Below, one piece after another: positions 1 through 9,779 of a stretch of 64,000 nt of DNA (the first letter of the stretch is position 1; every line of letters starts with the position of its first letter). Source of the DNA: Endomychus coccineus (lineage: Eukaryota > Arthropoda > Insecta > Coleoptera > Endomychidae); assembly GCA_958510875.1 (NCBI GenBank), contig OY294070.1, forward strand, positions 120,880,703 to 120,944,702. Direction: 5' to 3'. The position numbers and the translations under genes were made by a program. A model generated the notes under the pieces. That model was given only the letters and a program-made list of their open reading frames with translations, had not been told where the DNA came from and made no database searches.

Positions 1-2
1 CA

Positions 3-505
3 CAGAGAGGAGTACTATCTCCGTTCCTTTGGTGCCTGGTGGTGGACGGCTTGTTGGATGAGCTGAACGTGGCTGGGTTTTATGCAGACAACTTGGCAGC
101 TGTGCTACCTTGTGCGAGCTTCAGAACACTGATCTTGCCATCGTGACTCGCTGGTGCCAGACCGAAGGACTCAGGGTGAATCCTGGAAAGACCGAAGTGA
201 TTCTTTTCACGAGGAAACGGAAACTGGGACCCCTACCAGATATTCGTCTATTAGGAAGGTCCTTGCACATGAAAGGCTCGGTGAAATACCTTGGAGTTAT
301 CCTCGATGCTAAACTGAGTTGGAAAATGCACCTGGAAACCCGGGTGAAGAAGGCCGTTGGATCATTATGGGCATGCAGGAGAGCTTTCGCGAAAACATGG
401 AGTCTACAGCCACAGGTTCTACACTGGATCTACACGGCCATGATTGGCCCAATCATAACCTACGCAGCCGTCATGTGGTGGCCGGCGACCGAAAGGGTTG
501 CTTGA
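3..505 (+). pseudogene. non-LTR retrotransposon reverse transcriptase, 3' part of RT domain
   Basis: This is the C-terminal part of a reverse transcriptase from a non-LTR retrotransposon with an R1/jockey-like sequence. The frame starting at base 3 reads QRGVLSPFLWCLVVD and then FYADN, where an active enzyme has the catalytic Y/F-A-D-D box, so the second Asp is lost. A frameshift near 105-115 moves the rest into another frame, which carries LRVNPGKTEVILFTRK, VKYLGVILDAKLSW and the thumb-like ACRRAF...WIYTA...WWP segment. The copy stops at about 505, where BEL/Pao sequence begins. The 5' part lies outside the window. The same family recurs at 4180-4650 and 54845-56547. It is inactive. Confidence 0.85.
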
Positions 506-513
506 TTGATTGA

Positions 514-1724
514 TTCATAATGGAGCTTATAAATCCTGGCTAGGGTTTAACGACTCTTTTAAATCACTGATCAATAATAATGCATTTATCTCATCAATTC
601 AAAAATTGTACTATTTGAAATCATGCTTGAAAGGCAAAACTGCACAGGTGATCAGTGCATCAAATGTTTCGGATGCAAATTACGAGGTTGCATGGGATTT
701 ATTAAAACGAAGATTCGACAATAGCCGTATAAAAACAAACACGTCAGGGTTCTTTCCCGCGAGTCAACTTATTATTTAAGGAAATTATTAGATGAAGCAT
801 ACGCGAGTTTTACAAGCTCTCAAACTACCTGTACAATATTGGCGCACACTCCTTATATATTTAATATGTAATAAGCTGGATGCTACCACTAAACGGGAGT
901 GGGATGAAGAAACTAATGAAAACAATATCACTATGGAAATGTTCATTAAATTTCTTACTACAAGATGTCAGTTACTCTGCACTTTGGAAACCAAACACAA
1001 TAAAATTAATAAAAAAGGTCCAGATGAAAAACTATTTGTAGAGGTTTCAACAAATAAATTCGCATGCGCATACTGCGGGCAAAATCATTTTATTTATAGC
1101 TGCCAGGCTTTTTTGCAACTTTCTACTCAAGCAAGATTCAACCAAGCAAAAAAAAAGCTCAATCTTTGCACTAATTGCTTGAAGCATAACCATCAGGCAA
1201 GTGATTGTAAGTCAACACATACCTGCAAAACGTGCAAAACATCACATAATACACTTTTACATTTTGAATAGTATAAAAGCACGTTGAATAATGGATTACA
1301 TATAAAAATGTATCAAAAAATGAAAAGGCATCTGTTGTCACTCACTGCATACCACAACGGTCAAATGATGTTAATATAATATCATCCACAGCTCAAGTAT
1401 TTGTTCTCAACATACAGGTTACGCCCATAAAATGTGGAGCATTATTAGACTCTTGAAGTCAATCTTAACGTCATTACGCAAGATATTTTCAATCAAATTA
1501 ATTTAGTTTTGTTAATACCAACATACCTGTATCCGGAATCAATCAGAGCATAACTGACATGGCAAAAATTACTCGTACCAAAATGGTTTTAACGCAGATA
1601 TCGTATTTTTAATTTTGGATAAAATAACTGATAACATATCGACATCGTCTTTCGACATGTCCAAGTTAAATATTCCCGCAAATCTACAACTCGCTGATTC
1701 GCTACTAAACAATTCCGACAATAG
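514..1724 (+). pseudogene. BEL/Pao LTR-retrotransposon gag and protease remnant
   Basis: The translation matches the gag region of BEL/Pao elements: a conserved segment (LKGKTAQVIS, then AWDLLKRRFDN), a following block (LLIYLICNKLDATTKREW) and zinc knuckles CAYCGQNHFIYSC and CTNCLKHNHQASDC, both C-x2-C-x4-H-x4-C. From about 1330 it continues into the retropepsin-like domain, where CGALLDS stands in front of a stop in place of the active-site Asp-Ser-Gly. The block at 1615-1724 (FDMSKLNIPANLQLAD) is the linker typical of BEL pol. At least two frameshifts and several stops make it dead. It breaks at 1724 and resumes in frame at 4074, which defines the Crypton-like insertion. Confidence 0.85.
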
Positions 1725-1738
1725 CTATTTGTACAACA

Positions 1739-2328
1739 AGGGAGGAAAGTGCTACTTTTTCTCCCGAGGATCAAGGGAGGAAAAGGCACTTTACTGGGGG
1801 TATGTTATACATATGATTTTTCCGCCTCCCTCAAATAACAAGTCATTTTTAAATTATTTATTTATGCAACTAACAAACAAAATTTATCAAAGAACTAAAA
1901 CTAAGAAGTAGGTACAGTATAACTTATAGGTGTATTATTTATATCTTCAAATTCGCTTGAATCACTTAATTTCAAAATATTATTTTATATTTTGTAGATA
2001 TATTATAGCGTAACACACTTTGAAACGGTTAATCTGTCAATCGACCATAGCATGCTATAATATTTCTGTCCTAAATTCGAAAACCGGATGAATCTATGAA
2101 TTGAAGTCAAATTATTAATGTAAAAATCGTTAAATTAAAATAACAATTTACTGATTTCTACCATTTTGCAAAATAAACTGTGTTCTATAAATAAACGGCA
2201 AAATTTATACTTATTTAATAGAATATAGTTTAGGACGTCATTGCCGTATAAGTTATTTTATTGATGGCGTACCGTGACGTCACTTTTACTTTTCCTCTCT
2301 AGAGAGGAAAAGTACGACTTTGCTCCCT
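1739..2328. mobile_element. MITE nested in the left end of the Crypton-like element
   Basis: A 590-bp non-coding insertion whose ends are inverted repeats starting AGGGAGGAAAGT on the left and AGGGAGCAAAGT on the right (complement strand), similar over about 26 bp. It is flanked by the trinucleotide ACA at 1736-1738 and 2329-2331. Each end also folds on itself: the left as a hairpin at 1749-1793, the right as a perfect 26-bp palindrome. Removing it brings the left end of the Crypton-like element to about the length of the right end. The superfamily is not clear; a 3-bp duplication would fit PIF/Harbinger. Confidence 0.6.
2288..2313. repeat. perfect 26-bp palindrome
   Basis: ACTTTTCCTCTCT is followed directly by its reverse complement. 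It forms the right subterminal region of the nested MITE and has a weaker counterpart at the left end (1749-1793). Confidence 0.85.
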
Positions 2329-2381
2329 ACAATGAGGCCAGGAAATGTATACTTTGAATAGAGGTCGGCGGAAAAATCGTT

Positions 2382-2394
2382 TTTCTACGGATGC
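2382..2394. repeat. internal inverted repeat of Crypton-like element, left copy
   Basis: TTTCTACGGATGC here is the exact inverse of GCATCCGTAGAAA at 3998-4010. Discounting the nested MITE, both copies lie 50-60 bp from their ends of the element, which suggests a second recombinase-binding position. Confidence 0.7.
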
Positions 2395-2444
2395 TATACA
2401 ATGTGCTACTTCTCTCATCGCTTTCATACGTTCAAAACGAAAGA

Positions 2445-2516
2445 TTTCTCACGCAGTGAGAAATATCCGCCAATACAGTGAGATATAATTTCTCACAGTG
2501 AGAAATAATTTCTCAC
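2445..2516. promoter_or_regulatory. cluster of GTGAGAAA/TTTCTCAC palindromic motifs
   Basis: Six copies of the octamer GTGAGAAA or its complement (one with a mismatch) occur in 72 bp as head-to-head and tail-to-tail pairs, 235-310 bp upstream of the recombinase start codon. The same octamer stands beside the terminal arm at the right end of the element (4044-4051). They may be binding sites for the recombinase or for a regulator of its gene. The function is inferred from position only. Confidence 0.5.
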
Positions 2517-2751
2517 TGTTATCACGATAACCCAAGTCAGTCATGAATTGTTACATGTCAGATTGATATGACACGTTCTCCACGTTGACAACGCTACGCC
2601 GACGATTCGCGTGCAATATCCAAGTAGCCCATTGTTGGCGTTTCTATAACAACAAAACCGAAGCACTGCATAATTATTGCTGTCAACTTAGCCAACGAAA
2701 ATAGTTTTATTGTTATTTGTTATAATATAAACAGTTCAGATTCATTAAATA

Positions 2752-3923
2752 TTGAATATAATGGAATACGAAGATTTAGAGTCGGAAAATACACCTCCAG
2801 AAATTATTCAGAAAGCAATAGATGTTTGCGATAATTTGCTACCAAGCACCCCAAGAGAAAAATATGAAATCGCTTACAGAAACATTATGGACTGGAAAAT
2901 GAAAGCCAAGATAAATTCTTGTTCCGAAAATACCTTGTTAGTTTATTTTGAAGAGTTGTCAAGAAGATTGAAATCATCAACATTATGGTCTCAGTACTCG
3001 ATGCTAAGGAGTACCTTAATGATTAAAAACTGTGTTGATATATCAAAATACGTAAAACTACGTGCATTTTTAAAACGCAAATCTGAAAAATATGTTCCAA
3101 AACAGTCAAAAACATTAACTTCTGAAGAAATTCAACAATTTTTAAAAGATGCACCTGATGAAAAGTATTTGCTGATAAAGGTATGAATTGAAAATTTTTA
3201 AATTGTTATCGGAAAATGAATGTTTGGTTTTGATTTCAGGCTGCTTTAGCTATTGGCCTTACAGGGGCATGCCGTTGTGATGAACTTCGAAAATTAAATA
3301 TTGATGACATGGAAGATCTTAATTCGGCCCTTTTAATAAAATTACCCGATACTAAAACCAAGGTTCCTAGAAATTTCACAGTCACAGGAGAATTCTACCA
3401 AACTTACAAAAAATATCTGAAGCTTCGACCATGCACAAATGAAACACGTTTTTTTTTAAATTACAAAAATAGCAAATGTACGAAACAGCCTGTGGGGATA
3501 AATAAATTTGGCACCATGGCGAAAGAAATAGCGAAATTTTTGCAATTACCGAACCCTGAATTATATACTGGCCACTGTTTTCGAAGGTCATCTGCGACTA
3601 TTTTAGTTAATGCAGGGGCAGATCTTTTAACTTTAAAACGCCATGGGGGTTGGAAATCCAGCAATGTTGCTGAATCTTATATCGACAACTCCATAGCTAA
3701 CAAAATGAAAATTTCAAAAAGTATAGTAGAATCCATTCAGCCTCCAGTGCCATTAGAACCTGAACACAACAATGCTGTGGAAGCTCAGTACGTTTCCCCA
3801 TCAACTTCAACTTCGACCGCAGCTAATATTTCAATTACCGAAAACATGTTGAAACAAAACAACCTACCAGGAATTACTTTACAAAATAGTTCAAATATAA
3901 CTGTTAATTACTATTTTAAATAA
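2752..3923 (+). CDS. Crypton-type tyrosine recombinase, two exons
   Basis: The enzyme should cut and rejoin DNA through a tyrosine-phosphate link to move its own element. The coding sequence joins 2752-3180 and 3240-3923, giving 370 residues. The 59-nt intron starts GTATGA and ends TTTCAG, keeps frame, and removes an in-frame TGA. All expected catalytic residues are visible after splicing: the first Arg in TGACRCDELRKL, a Lys in DTKTKVPR, the H-x-x-R box in GHCFRRSSAT, the His/Trp pair in LKRHGGWKSS, and the Tyr in AESYID. The N-terminal 140 residues form the usual helical SAM-like domain. The Ser/Thr-rich tail after the Tyr is not conserved in the family as far as I can tell. There are no internal stops or frameshifts, so it may be recently active or under selection. 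Confidence 0.85.
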
Positions 3924-3997
3924 AATATATAGAAATGAGTTAATGACATGCAAGTATTATTGTATATGTATTTTAATTTTCAATACTTGAAAACAAC

Positions 3998-4010
3998 GCA
4001 TCCGTAGAAA
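3998..4010. repeat. internal inverted repeat of Crypton-like element, right copy
   Basis: GCATCCGTAGAAA, the exact inverse of 2382-2394. It lies 57 bp from the right end of the element at 4067. Confidence 0.7.
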
Positions 4011-4073
4011 CAGTACAATGTACAATTCGTGAAAAAACGACATATTTCTCACTTGTTGTACAATATACTATTT

Positions 4074-4175
4074 CGTTATAGGCGCAGGAATATATTTTGA
4101 TATCACTTGCGTTGGTCAAATTAGATTAGGAAGGGGACAACCTATAGCGCAAAAATCCAAATTAGGATACCAGCT
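4074..4175 (+). pseudogene. BEL/Pao pol remnant, right of the Crypton-like insertion
   Basis: The reading FVIGAGIYFDI...VGQIRLGRG...KSKLGYQL continues the BEL/Pao pol linker broken at 1724. It ends near 4175, where a minus-strand non-LTR remnant takes over. The exact junction between the two is uncertain by about 20 bp. Confidence 0.75.
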
Positions 4176-4179
4176 GGTG

Positions 4180-4650
4180 GCAGTAGGGCGAGAGTTTCGT
4201 TACTCCAATCTCCTCTATCCGGGATGAGGATTTTGGGAGAAGTGAGATATATAACGGGGATCATGCTATCTTGCTTCATTTCTAATGTGGGGCATTTAGA
4301 GATTGCCGCATTTAAAATCGATGTGTCCACGAGAGTTGTGCGTTTTGGTTCAGTGGCTTAGGCCCTTTAACCTATACGCCGTTCTCATGACCTCACTTTT
4401 TATATATAAATGTAGAGGTTGTGATTCGGCGAGGGATTCAAGGGCTCTCGTTGGAGCCGACCTCATACCGCTCAATATGCCTACGCATGCAAGCCGCTGC
4501 AGTCGGTTCATGGCGGTATAGATCCAATAAAGAATCATTAGCTGTAATCCTCATGTGTTGCTGAAAGCCCTTCTGTACGCCCAAAATGTCGCAGAGGCCT
4601 TCCTCACTCGATATTCGAGTTGTTCGCGCCAGTAACGTACCGACTTATTA
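4180..4650 (-). pseudogene. non-LTR retrotransposon remnant (RT thumb to RNase H linker)
   Basis: Read on the minus strand from 4650 to 4180 it gives YWREQLEYRVRKA, FWAYRRAF, ILYWIYTAMNRLQRLACVGI and EVMRTAYRL, then TSILNAAISKCPTLEMK...PDRGDWSN. This order is that of the R1/jockey-type pol between the RT and RNase H domains, but it has lost the part between WIYTA and RLQRLAC, so it is internally deleted. It is related to the fragments at 3-505 and 54845-56547. Confidence 0.75.
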
Positions 4651-5582
4651 TGGTTATTAATAACATCAGTACGCTGCGCATGCTTAAAGGATTAAGATGG
4701 AGTGGGTGTTTCACATTTGACATTAAATTTATTCAATCTTAATTCTATATACTATATACCTTATACCTTTAACAGTGAGTTCTCTCTGCACTCCAGAAAA
4801 TTTAACCCATCATATTCTGTGAAAATTTTGAATACATTTGAGTAACCGTTCGACCGCTATGTAGAAACCAACAACGTGCCGTATGATCGGAAATTCATTA
4901 AATTTGTTAATGCTTCAACCAAAATTGCATGTTTGTTCTAAGCTGATCAGCATTTAAACCGTGATGTGAGTATTTATCCACGAGTGCTCTATCTTGGGAG
5001 TGGATAGACTATTATAGTAAGATACAAGTGAATCAGTCGACATCAAACAAAGAAAGCCGCATTGGCATACAAAGCTTACAAAGTCAAGACATATGGTAAA
5101 CCTAGTTCTGTCAATAGTCGCCCGTAAATTGTAGAGCGCGCTTCGGTAGTGTACTAATCGCCGAGTTTATAGGCACTATTTCTCTCTACAATCGGCCAGA
5201 TAGTTAGTGCACCGAGCAGTGCTTGAAACAAAGCGAATAGCGTTGAGTATTTAAACTGATCGCTCTGCTTAATAACTCGATAACGGCTTAAGGTAGGACA
5301 TTGAGTTTAATTTTAACGCATTATGTCTATCTTCTGTGAAAATTTTGAGTAAATTGCAGAGAAAGGAGGACTTCGTTCGTTACGATCACTCCGTCTTAGT
5401 AAAAGAGTTCACACTGTGAATATACTATATCACTATAATAACAAACAAATCACCACTACTAGTGGTGGTTGTTTTGACTTTCTGTTGTTTTTGCTTATTA
5501 AAGTCAAGCTGTTCTAAAGACAATAGAAATATCCATGCATTAGTTGAATATATACGACTAAGAGAGTTGAGAACTTTTTTAC
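4651..5582. other. intron of host gene 1, no gene seen
   Basis: AT-rich sequence without a coding pattern on either strand. It should be intron sequence downstream of exon 4 of the coiled-coil gene. I found no next exon here. Confidence 0.5.
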
Positions 5583-6471
5583 CTGTCACTGATGGTATTC
5601 GTGATGTCCTTAGTACTTGCTTTTATCAATAATGATACTTCTGACATGATTTGATGAACACCATATTCTACGCGACGTTTCGTATCTAAAACGCTATCGG
5701 CCGTTTTAACCATCACCTCGTCCACCTTATTCAAAGAATTTATCTCTGATTTGAACTTCTCCTGATTTTTATCCAAGTTTTCGTTGAGCGTTTCGGTTAC
5801 GTTCGATATTCTATTGACTGAATTTTTGAGCTCTTCGTGATTCTTCCGACTGACCGAATTGATTTCCGAGATTTTTCTATCAAGGGCGTCCACGGTTTTC
5901 TGAACGCGATCGTTTGTGTTTGATTGGATGTAATTCAGAATCTCCTTTAAATATTGCGACATTGTTTCCAGTTTTTGTGCCTTCTCGCCAGACGATAGTT
6001 TGTCCACTTTGTCTGAGACTTGATCCACAGTGGCGTTGATGTGCCCAAGGTCGTTTCTGGTGATGGTGTACAAGTCTCTCACTTTCAGTTCGATACTATC
6101 TATCGCTGGTCGTATACTATCGTTTTTGGAAGCGTTCAAAGCTTTCAGGATTCGTTGTGTGTTCAAAGTGTTCATACTGTCTTTATCGTTGGCTAAAGAT
6201 TGCAATTTTCTTGCTAATATTATTACTGAATTGGTCATATTCTCGTGATTTTTATTGGAATTGAAGTTATTTTGTATTAGTTTCTTTTCTAGAGCGTCGA
6301 TAGTGCTTTTGGTTAACGTGTCTACATGTGACCGAAAGTATTGAGGGATGTCTTTTACTTTTGCAGAGATGGTTTGAAATTCTGTTCTATCTGGCAATCG
6401 GCTTATAATATCATTTACTGATTTCACGCCGGTTATCACCATATCCAGATTATTTTTTTGGGCATTTAAAG
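5583..6471 (-). CDS. host gene 1, coding exon 4: coiled-coil segment
   Basis: An 889-nt exon on the minus strand. The acceptor is TTCTCTTATTTCAG before 6471 and the donor is GACAG|GTAAAA at 5583/5582. It begins with two bases that complete the codon left by exon 3 and ends in phase 2, so the gene continues leftward past 5583; I did not find the next exon. It encodes 296 residues of hydrophilic, heptad-like sequence rich in Lys, Asp, Asn and Ser with repeated short blocks of the type ...KTVDALDRKISEINSVSRKN.... There is no stop codon within the exon. The pattern suggests an extended secreted coiled-coil protein. Fibrinogen-related proteins have such N-terminal regions, but no fibrinogen domain is in view. 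Confidence 0.8.
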
Positions 6472-6960
6472 CTGAAATAAGAGAAAAATATCAGTATAAA
6501 TTATTGCAGTATTAATCCGATTATCATTCACATTCTTGAAAACCATCAGTAAACTTAGTTCATTTCTGACGGAGCCTGGCTTGTTTGATACCCAATGGAT
6601 GATAGCACAAGAAGGTTGATGGGATCTGTCGAAGTTACATTTTCGTGTTTTACTATCCACTATTAGTAAAGATAGAAGGATGCGATTTTCGCGAAACTGT
6701 GCCACTTTTTTGAGAAACTTAGGATGTCAAACATAATTTTCATAACCTACTTCGTTTTTGAAATACATGGTGATTTTGAAAAATTCCAGTTTTTTGTGGC
6801 ACCTCCCGTGTTTCAGTTGCCTTTCCACTTTGTGGACTGTGACGGATACTTATTTAGTTTTTTGCGTACAATTCAGTGACTTGGCTATTTTTCCCCATTT
6901 TTTTATTTTATTTATCATACAAATTGCGTTACAGTACACGTACAATAGCAATTTGTAATT
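6472..6960. other. intron 3 of host gene 1, left part, no gene seen
   Basis: Only AT-rich sequence. Short open frames on either strand have no recognisable motif. Confidence 0.5.
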
Positions 6961-6964
6961 GTGA

Positions 6965-7655
6965 AGTAGTTAGGGGGGGTATCATCATCAACATCATCAT
7001 ATGAGGGGAGGAGCCCCCTGATGCACTTAGGTCACTTAGTTATTCTTAATTTTTGGAGCAGTAGCAGTCTCATGGGACCTCGCTAGGTAGCCCCATCTCG
7101 ACTGCTGCCTCCTCCAGCGGACCGGCAATTGGTGAGCCATCGTCCAGTTCGCCTTGCTTTTCCCCAGGACCCAGAAGGGTTATCTGAGCCCTGGTAGCCT
7201 TGATGTAAGGCTGCAAGTCCATCTCCGTGAGGAAGTTGTCGAACTGTTCATCTAGCCGACAAGTCTTAGACCCAGGGGTTCCTCCTTCCTTTCGAGTACT
7301 CCCCACTTGGAAGAGGGAAGCCCATGGCTCTCTTTTTCCAGGCCATTGAGGATGGCCTGGTTTGGAAGATGCCTCTTTCCAGGCACCCATAGCATGGTCT
7401 TTCTCCGTTTAGGTAGAGCTGAGGGCTCTACTGCACGGAGACTGACCGCATCCACTCAGGGTTACAAGGCGACCACTGTTTTCAGCAATCACTCTTTGGA
7501 GGCGGCATTCGCTGCTGTTGTTAGCAGACACCGGTTCTAAACCCTGGTGAAATGAAAATGTGCAGGGGCGACTCCGTTGAGCTAGCGTCTCAGTCCTTCT
7601 TAATAATAACACTAGCTGTATGGGCTCCGCTCCTATAAACAACTAGCGACGGTGG
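6965..7655 (-). mobile_element. internally deleted non-LTR retrotransposon (5' UTR/ORF1 start joined to 3' end)
   Basis: A block about 53% GC in AT-rich surroundings. On the minus strand it runs from a 5' leader (near 7650) into an open frame of about 106 residues (7390-7070; DEQFDNFLTEMDLQPY) that looks like the start of an ORF1, then directly into a 3' end with a TGATGATGTTGATGATGAT tail at 6978-7002. The 3' part (GTGCATCAGGGGGCTCC) resembles the end of the non-LTR copy at 56415-56435. ORF2 is missing altogether, so this is a short non-autonomous derivative. Confidence 0.55.
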
Positions 7656-7692
7656 TCCTTGAGAGAATGTCTGTGCAAAAATTGGTTTCGAT

Positions 7693-8444
7693 ATCTCAAA
7701 TAGTGCTGGCAAAAGAAACGGTAAAAATCAAAACCGGTTTCGGTTAAAATCGATTTTAAAACCGGTTAACCGCTGTTTGATAAATTGAAAGCCGATTATT
7801 CGGTTAATCTATTTTCGATTAATCGACTAAACTAGCAAGTTACAACTGTTACAAGATCCTGTAGAAAGAGAAATGGAAATATATTCCAAGGAGAATCAAA
7901 TTGACAAAAACTCATCGCCACTAGATTGGTGTAAAATAAACGAGCCTAGATTCGGTCTTATGAGTCAATCAGCCACTTCAACACCATCCTATTATTAGGA
8001 AAGCAGTAAACATGTTGGCTTTCCTCAACAATAATATCAAGCTTAAAAAACAAAGTAAAGACCCTTAGGCTAAAAAACGTTCTAATGTTTAGTTTAATCA
8101 TTGTTGTTAAGGTGTTGTTGAGTTTGTTTTGTATTACATTTTAGCTTGAGTTTATTTTTGCTTTTTTAATAAAAATAATTGTGCTAGTTTTCTCATTAAT
8201 CTATGGAAGTTTTAATTCTCGACTTCAGTCAGCTTCTGTCAATCTCAGTAAGTATTCGGTTTTCGTAGAAATGAGTATTTCGGGAAAAAATCAAAACCGA
8301 CAAATGAGTTTCTAATAAAACCGGTTTTGGCTAAAACCGGTTAACCGAATAATCTGGTTTTGGTCTGTTAAAACCACGGTTATCCGAAAACCGAGTAACC
8401 GGTTTCTCGAAAATACGGTGTTGGTTGCCAGCACTAATCTCCAA
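7693..8444. mobile_element. hAT element with transposase C-terminal remnant and 8-bp duplication
   Basis: The ends are TAGTGCTGGCAA at 7701 and its exact inverse TTGCCAGCACTA ending at 8436. The flanks are ATCTCAAA (7693-7700) and ATCTCCAA (8437-8444), an 8-bp target duplication with one mismatch, as expected for hAT. Between them, at about 7860-8060, the plus strand reads SPLDWCKINEPRFGLMSQ and a broken KHVGF.. block, the remains of the hAT dimerisation domain. Subterminal parts are dense in AACCGGTT-type palindromes. The coding region is dead. Confidence 0.75.
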
Positions 8445-8873
8445 CGATTAGTCACATAAAAATGTCTTCAAAACTACGGTTATCCGAAAACCGGTTTTCG
8501 GTTTGGGTCAAAACCGCGGTTGACCGAAAACCGGTTAACCGGTTTATCGATAAATCAGTGTCGGTTGCCAGCACTAATCTCAAACGATTCGTCACATGAA
8601 AATGTCCTCAAAACTACGGTTATCCGAAAACCGAATAACCGGTTTGCGGTTTAGGTCAAAACCGCGGTTGACCGAAAACCGGTTAACCGGTTTATCGAAA
8701 AATCGGTGTAGGTCGCTAGCACTAATCTCAAACGATTAGTCACATAAAAATGTCTTCAAAACTACGCTTATCCGAAATCCGAATAACCGGTTTGGGTCAA
8801 AACCGCGGTTGACCGAAAATCGGTTAACCGGTTTATCGAAAAATCAGTGTCGGTTCCCAGCACTAATCTCAAA
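8437..8873. repeat. tandem amplification of the hAT right end plus flank
   Basis: About three further units of 140-148 bp follow the hAT element. Each holds the flank sequence (ATCTCAAACGATTAGTCACA), the subterminal AACCGGTT region and the terminal GCCAGCACTA. Copies of the terminal motif start at about 8431, 8571, 8719 and 8860, and the last is followed by ATCTCAAA (8866-8873) and the host flank. Confidence 0.8.
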
Positions 8874-8874
8874 C

Positions 8875-9239
8875 GATTAGTCACATAAAAATATCTATCT
8901 TGTGGGGCTCGACGTAAGACTTACTAACCTCAGGTAGCATACATAATGCTCAAACTTTAAATATATACAGAATGAAAATTATATGAAATCATCAAACCGA
9001 CACTATTAGATAGTGACGATAGTATAAACCTAGATATATTGACTTGCAAGTTTGAAAATTGCCGCGGACGCACAAAGTAAAAGTGACACTGCAGCGTTGC
9101 TGAGGATGAAATAACTCCAACGACCTGTAATTCCTCAAAACCTTGATTATTAATTTTGTATCTAAGTAACCACGGTGAAATTGATATTTTCCACATAGAA
9201 ACTTAATTTATGAAAATTAATAAGTTAATTAGAACTCAC
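8875..9239. other. intron 3 of host gene 1, right part
   Basis: No gene or repeat recognised. The exon 3 donor (CAAT|GTGAGT, minus strand) lies at 9240/9239. Confidence 0.5.
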
Positions 9240-9600
9240 ATTGTAAAAAGTTCTTCTGCCAATCAGCCTCTTCTCTTATCTGAGCAGGGGGGGTAATGTC
9301 TGGTATTTTGTTATTATAGTCCGCTAATTTATTTTCGTATTTCACTAAAAGTTTTTCGCCATTATTTAATTGTTTGAATACTTTATCTAGATTTTCGAGC
9401 GATTTCTTATTAATGTCTTTCTCGCTTTTATTTTCATCTTTCAACTTTTCTAATTCCTTCTCCATTTTTTGGATGGTATTGGTCACTTTTTCTATCTTAG
9501 AGACGATGTCTTTTTGTAGGCTCTCTATATCATTTTTCGATATTGCTGGTTTTTCTGGTTTCGAAGGTGGAGGCGGCTGTAAATTTTTGAGATGGGAGAC
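9240..9600 (-). CDS. host gene 1, coding exon 3: Pro-rich start and coiled coil
   Basis: A 361-nt exon: acceptor AGTGTTTTTGCAG before 9600, donor CAAT|GTGAGT at 9240. It starts in phase 0 and ends in phase 1, matching exons 2 and 4. The first 20 residues are Pro-rich (LQPPPPSKPEKPA). They are followed by a strong Lys/Glu-rich coiled coil (TIQKMEKELEKLKDENK and on) and end with a short non-helical segment (IPDITPPAQIREEADW). The composition is that of an extended oligomerisation region. Confidence 0.85.
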
Positions 9601-9779
9601 CTGCAAAAACACTTAGTTTCGCGTAATTCGTACATGTTAGGCATATTATTGACTACAAAATTTTCACGCTTTGCTAATTAATTACAATGAGATAAATGTT
9701 TTTTTTTCTACTACAATGTGGAATTGATTCAATTAAAAGGTTTTGTTTTGATTTACACCTACTCTAATATATAGTTTAC

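Larger units (their letters stand above)
1725..4073 (+). mobile_element. Crypton-like tyrosine-recombinase transposon with flanking 6-bp repeat
   Basis: A DNA transposon encoding a tyrosine recombinase, inserted in BEL/Pao pol. The 6-bp sequence CTATTT stands at 1725-1730 and again at 4068-4073. Removing the element and one copy restores the BEL frame as ...DNSY-FVIGAG..., so the ends are well defined (1731-4067). Both ends carry inverted copies of GTACAACAA (left from 1731, right ending at 4061), and a second inverted pair TTTCTACGGATGC lies about 55 bp in from each end once the nested MITE at 1739-2328 is discounted. Cryptons are known to integrate as circles using a short target match of 4-6 bp, which fits. 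Terminal inverted repeats are not, as far as I know, a usual Crypton feature. Confidence 0.8.

Noticed and set aside
1729..1740. Terminal repeat of the Crypton-like element taken as 12 bp (TTGTACAACAAG)
   Set aside because: The last G belongs to the nested MITE and the first TT to the CTATTT repeat; only GTACAACAA is safely the element's own arm.
6030..6248. Plus-strand open frame across exon 4 of gene 1
   Set aside because: It is a shadow of the minus-strand coiled-coil exon, whose splice sites and phases are consistent.
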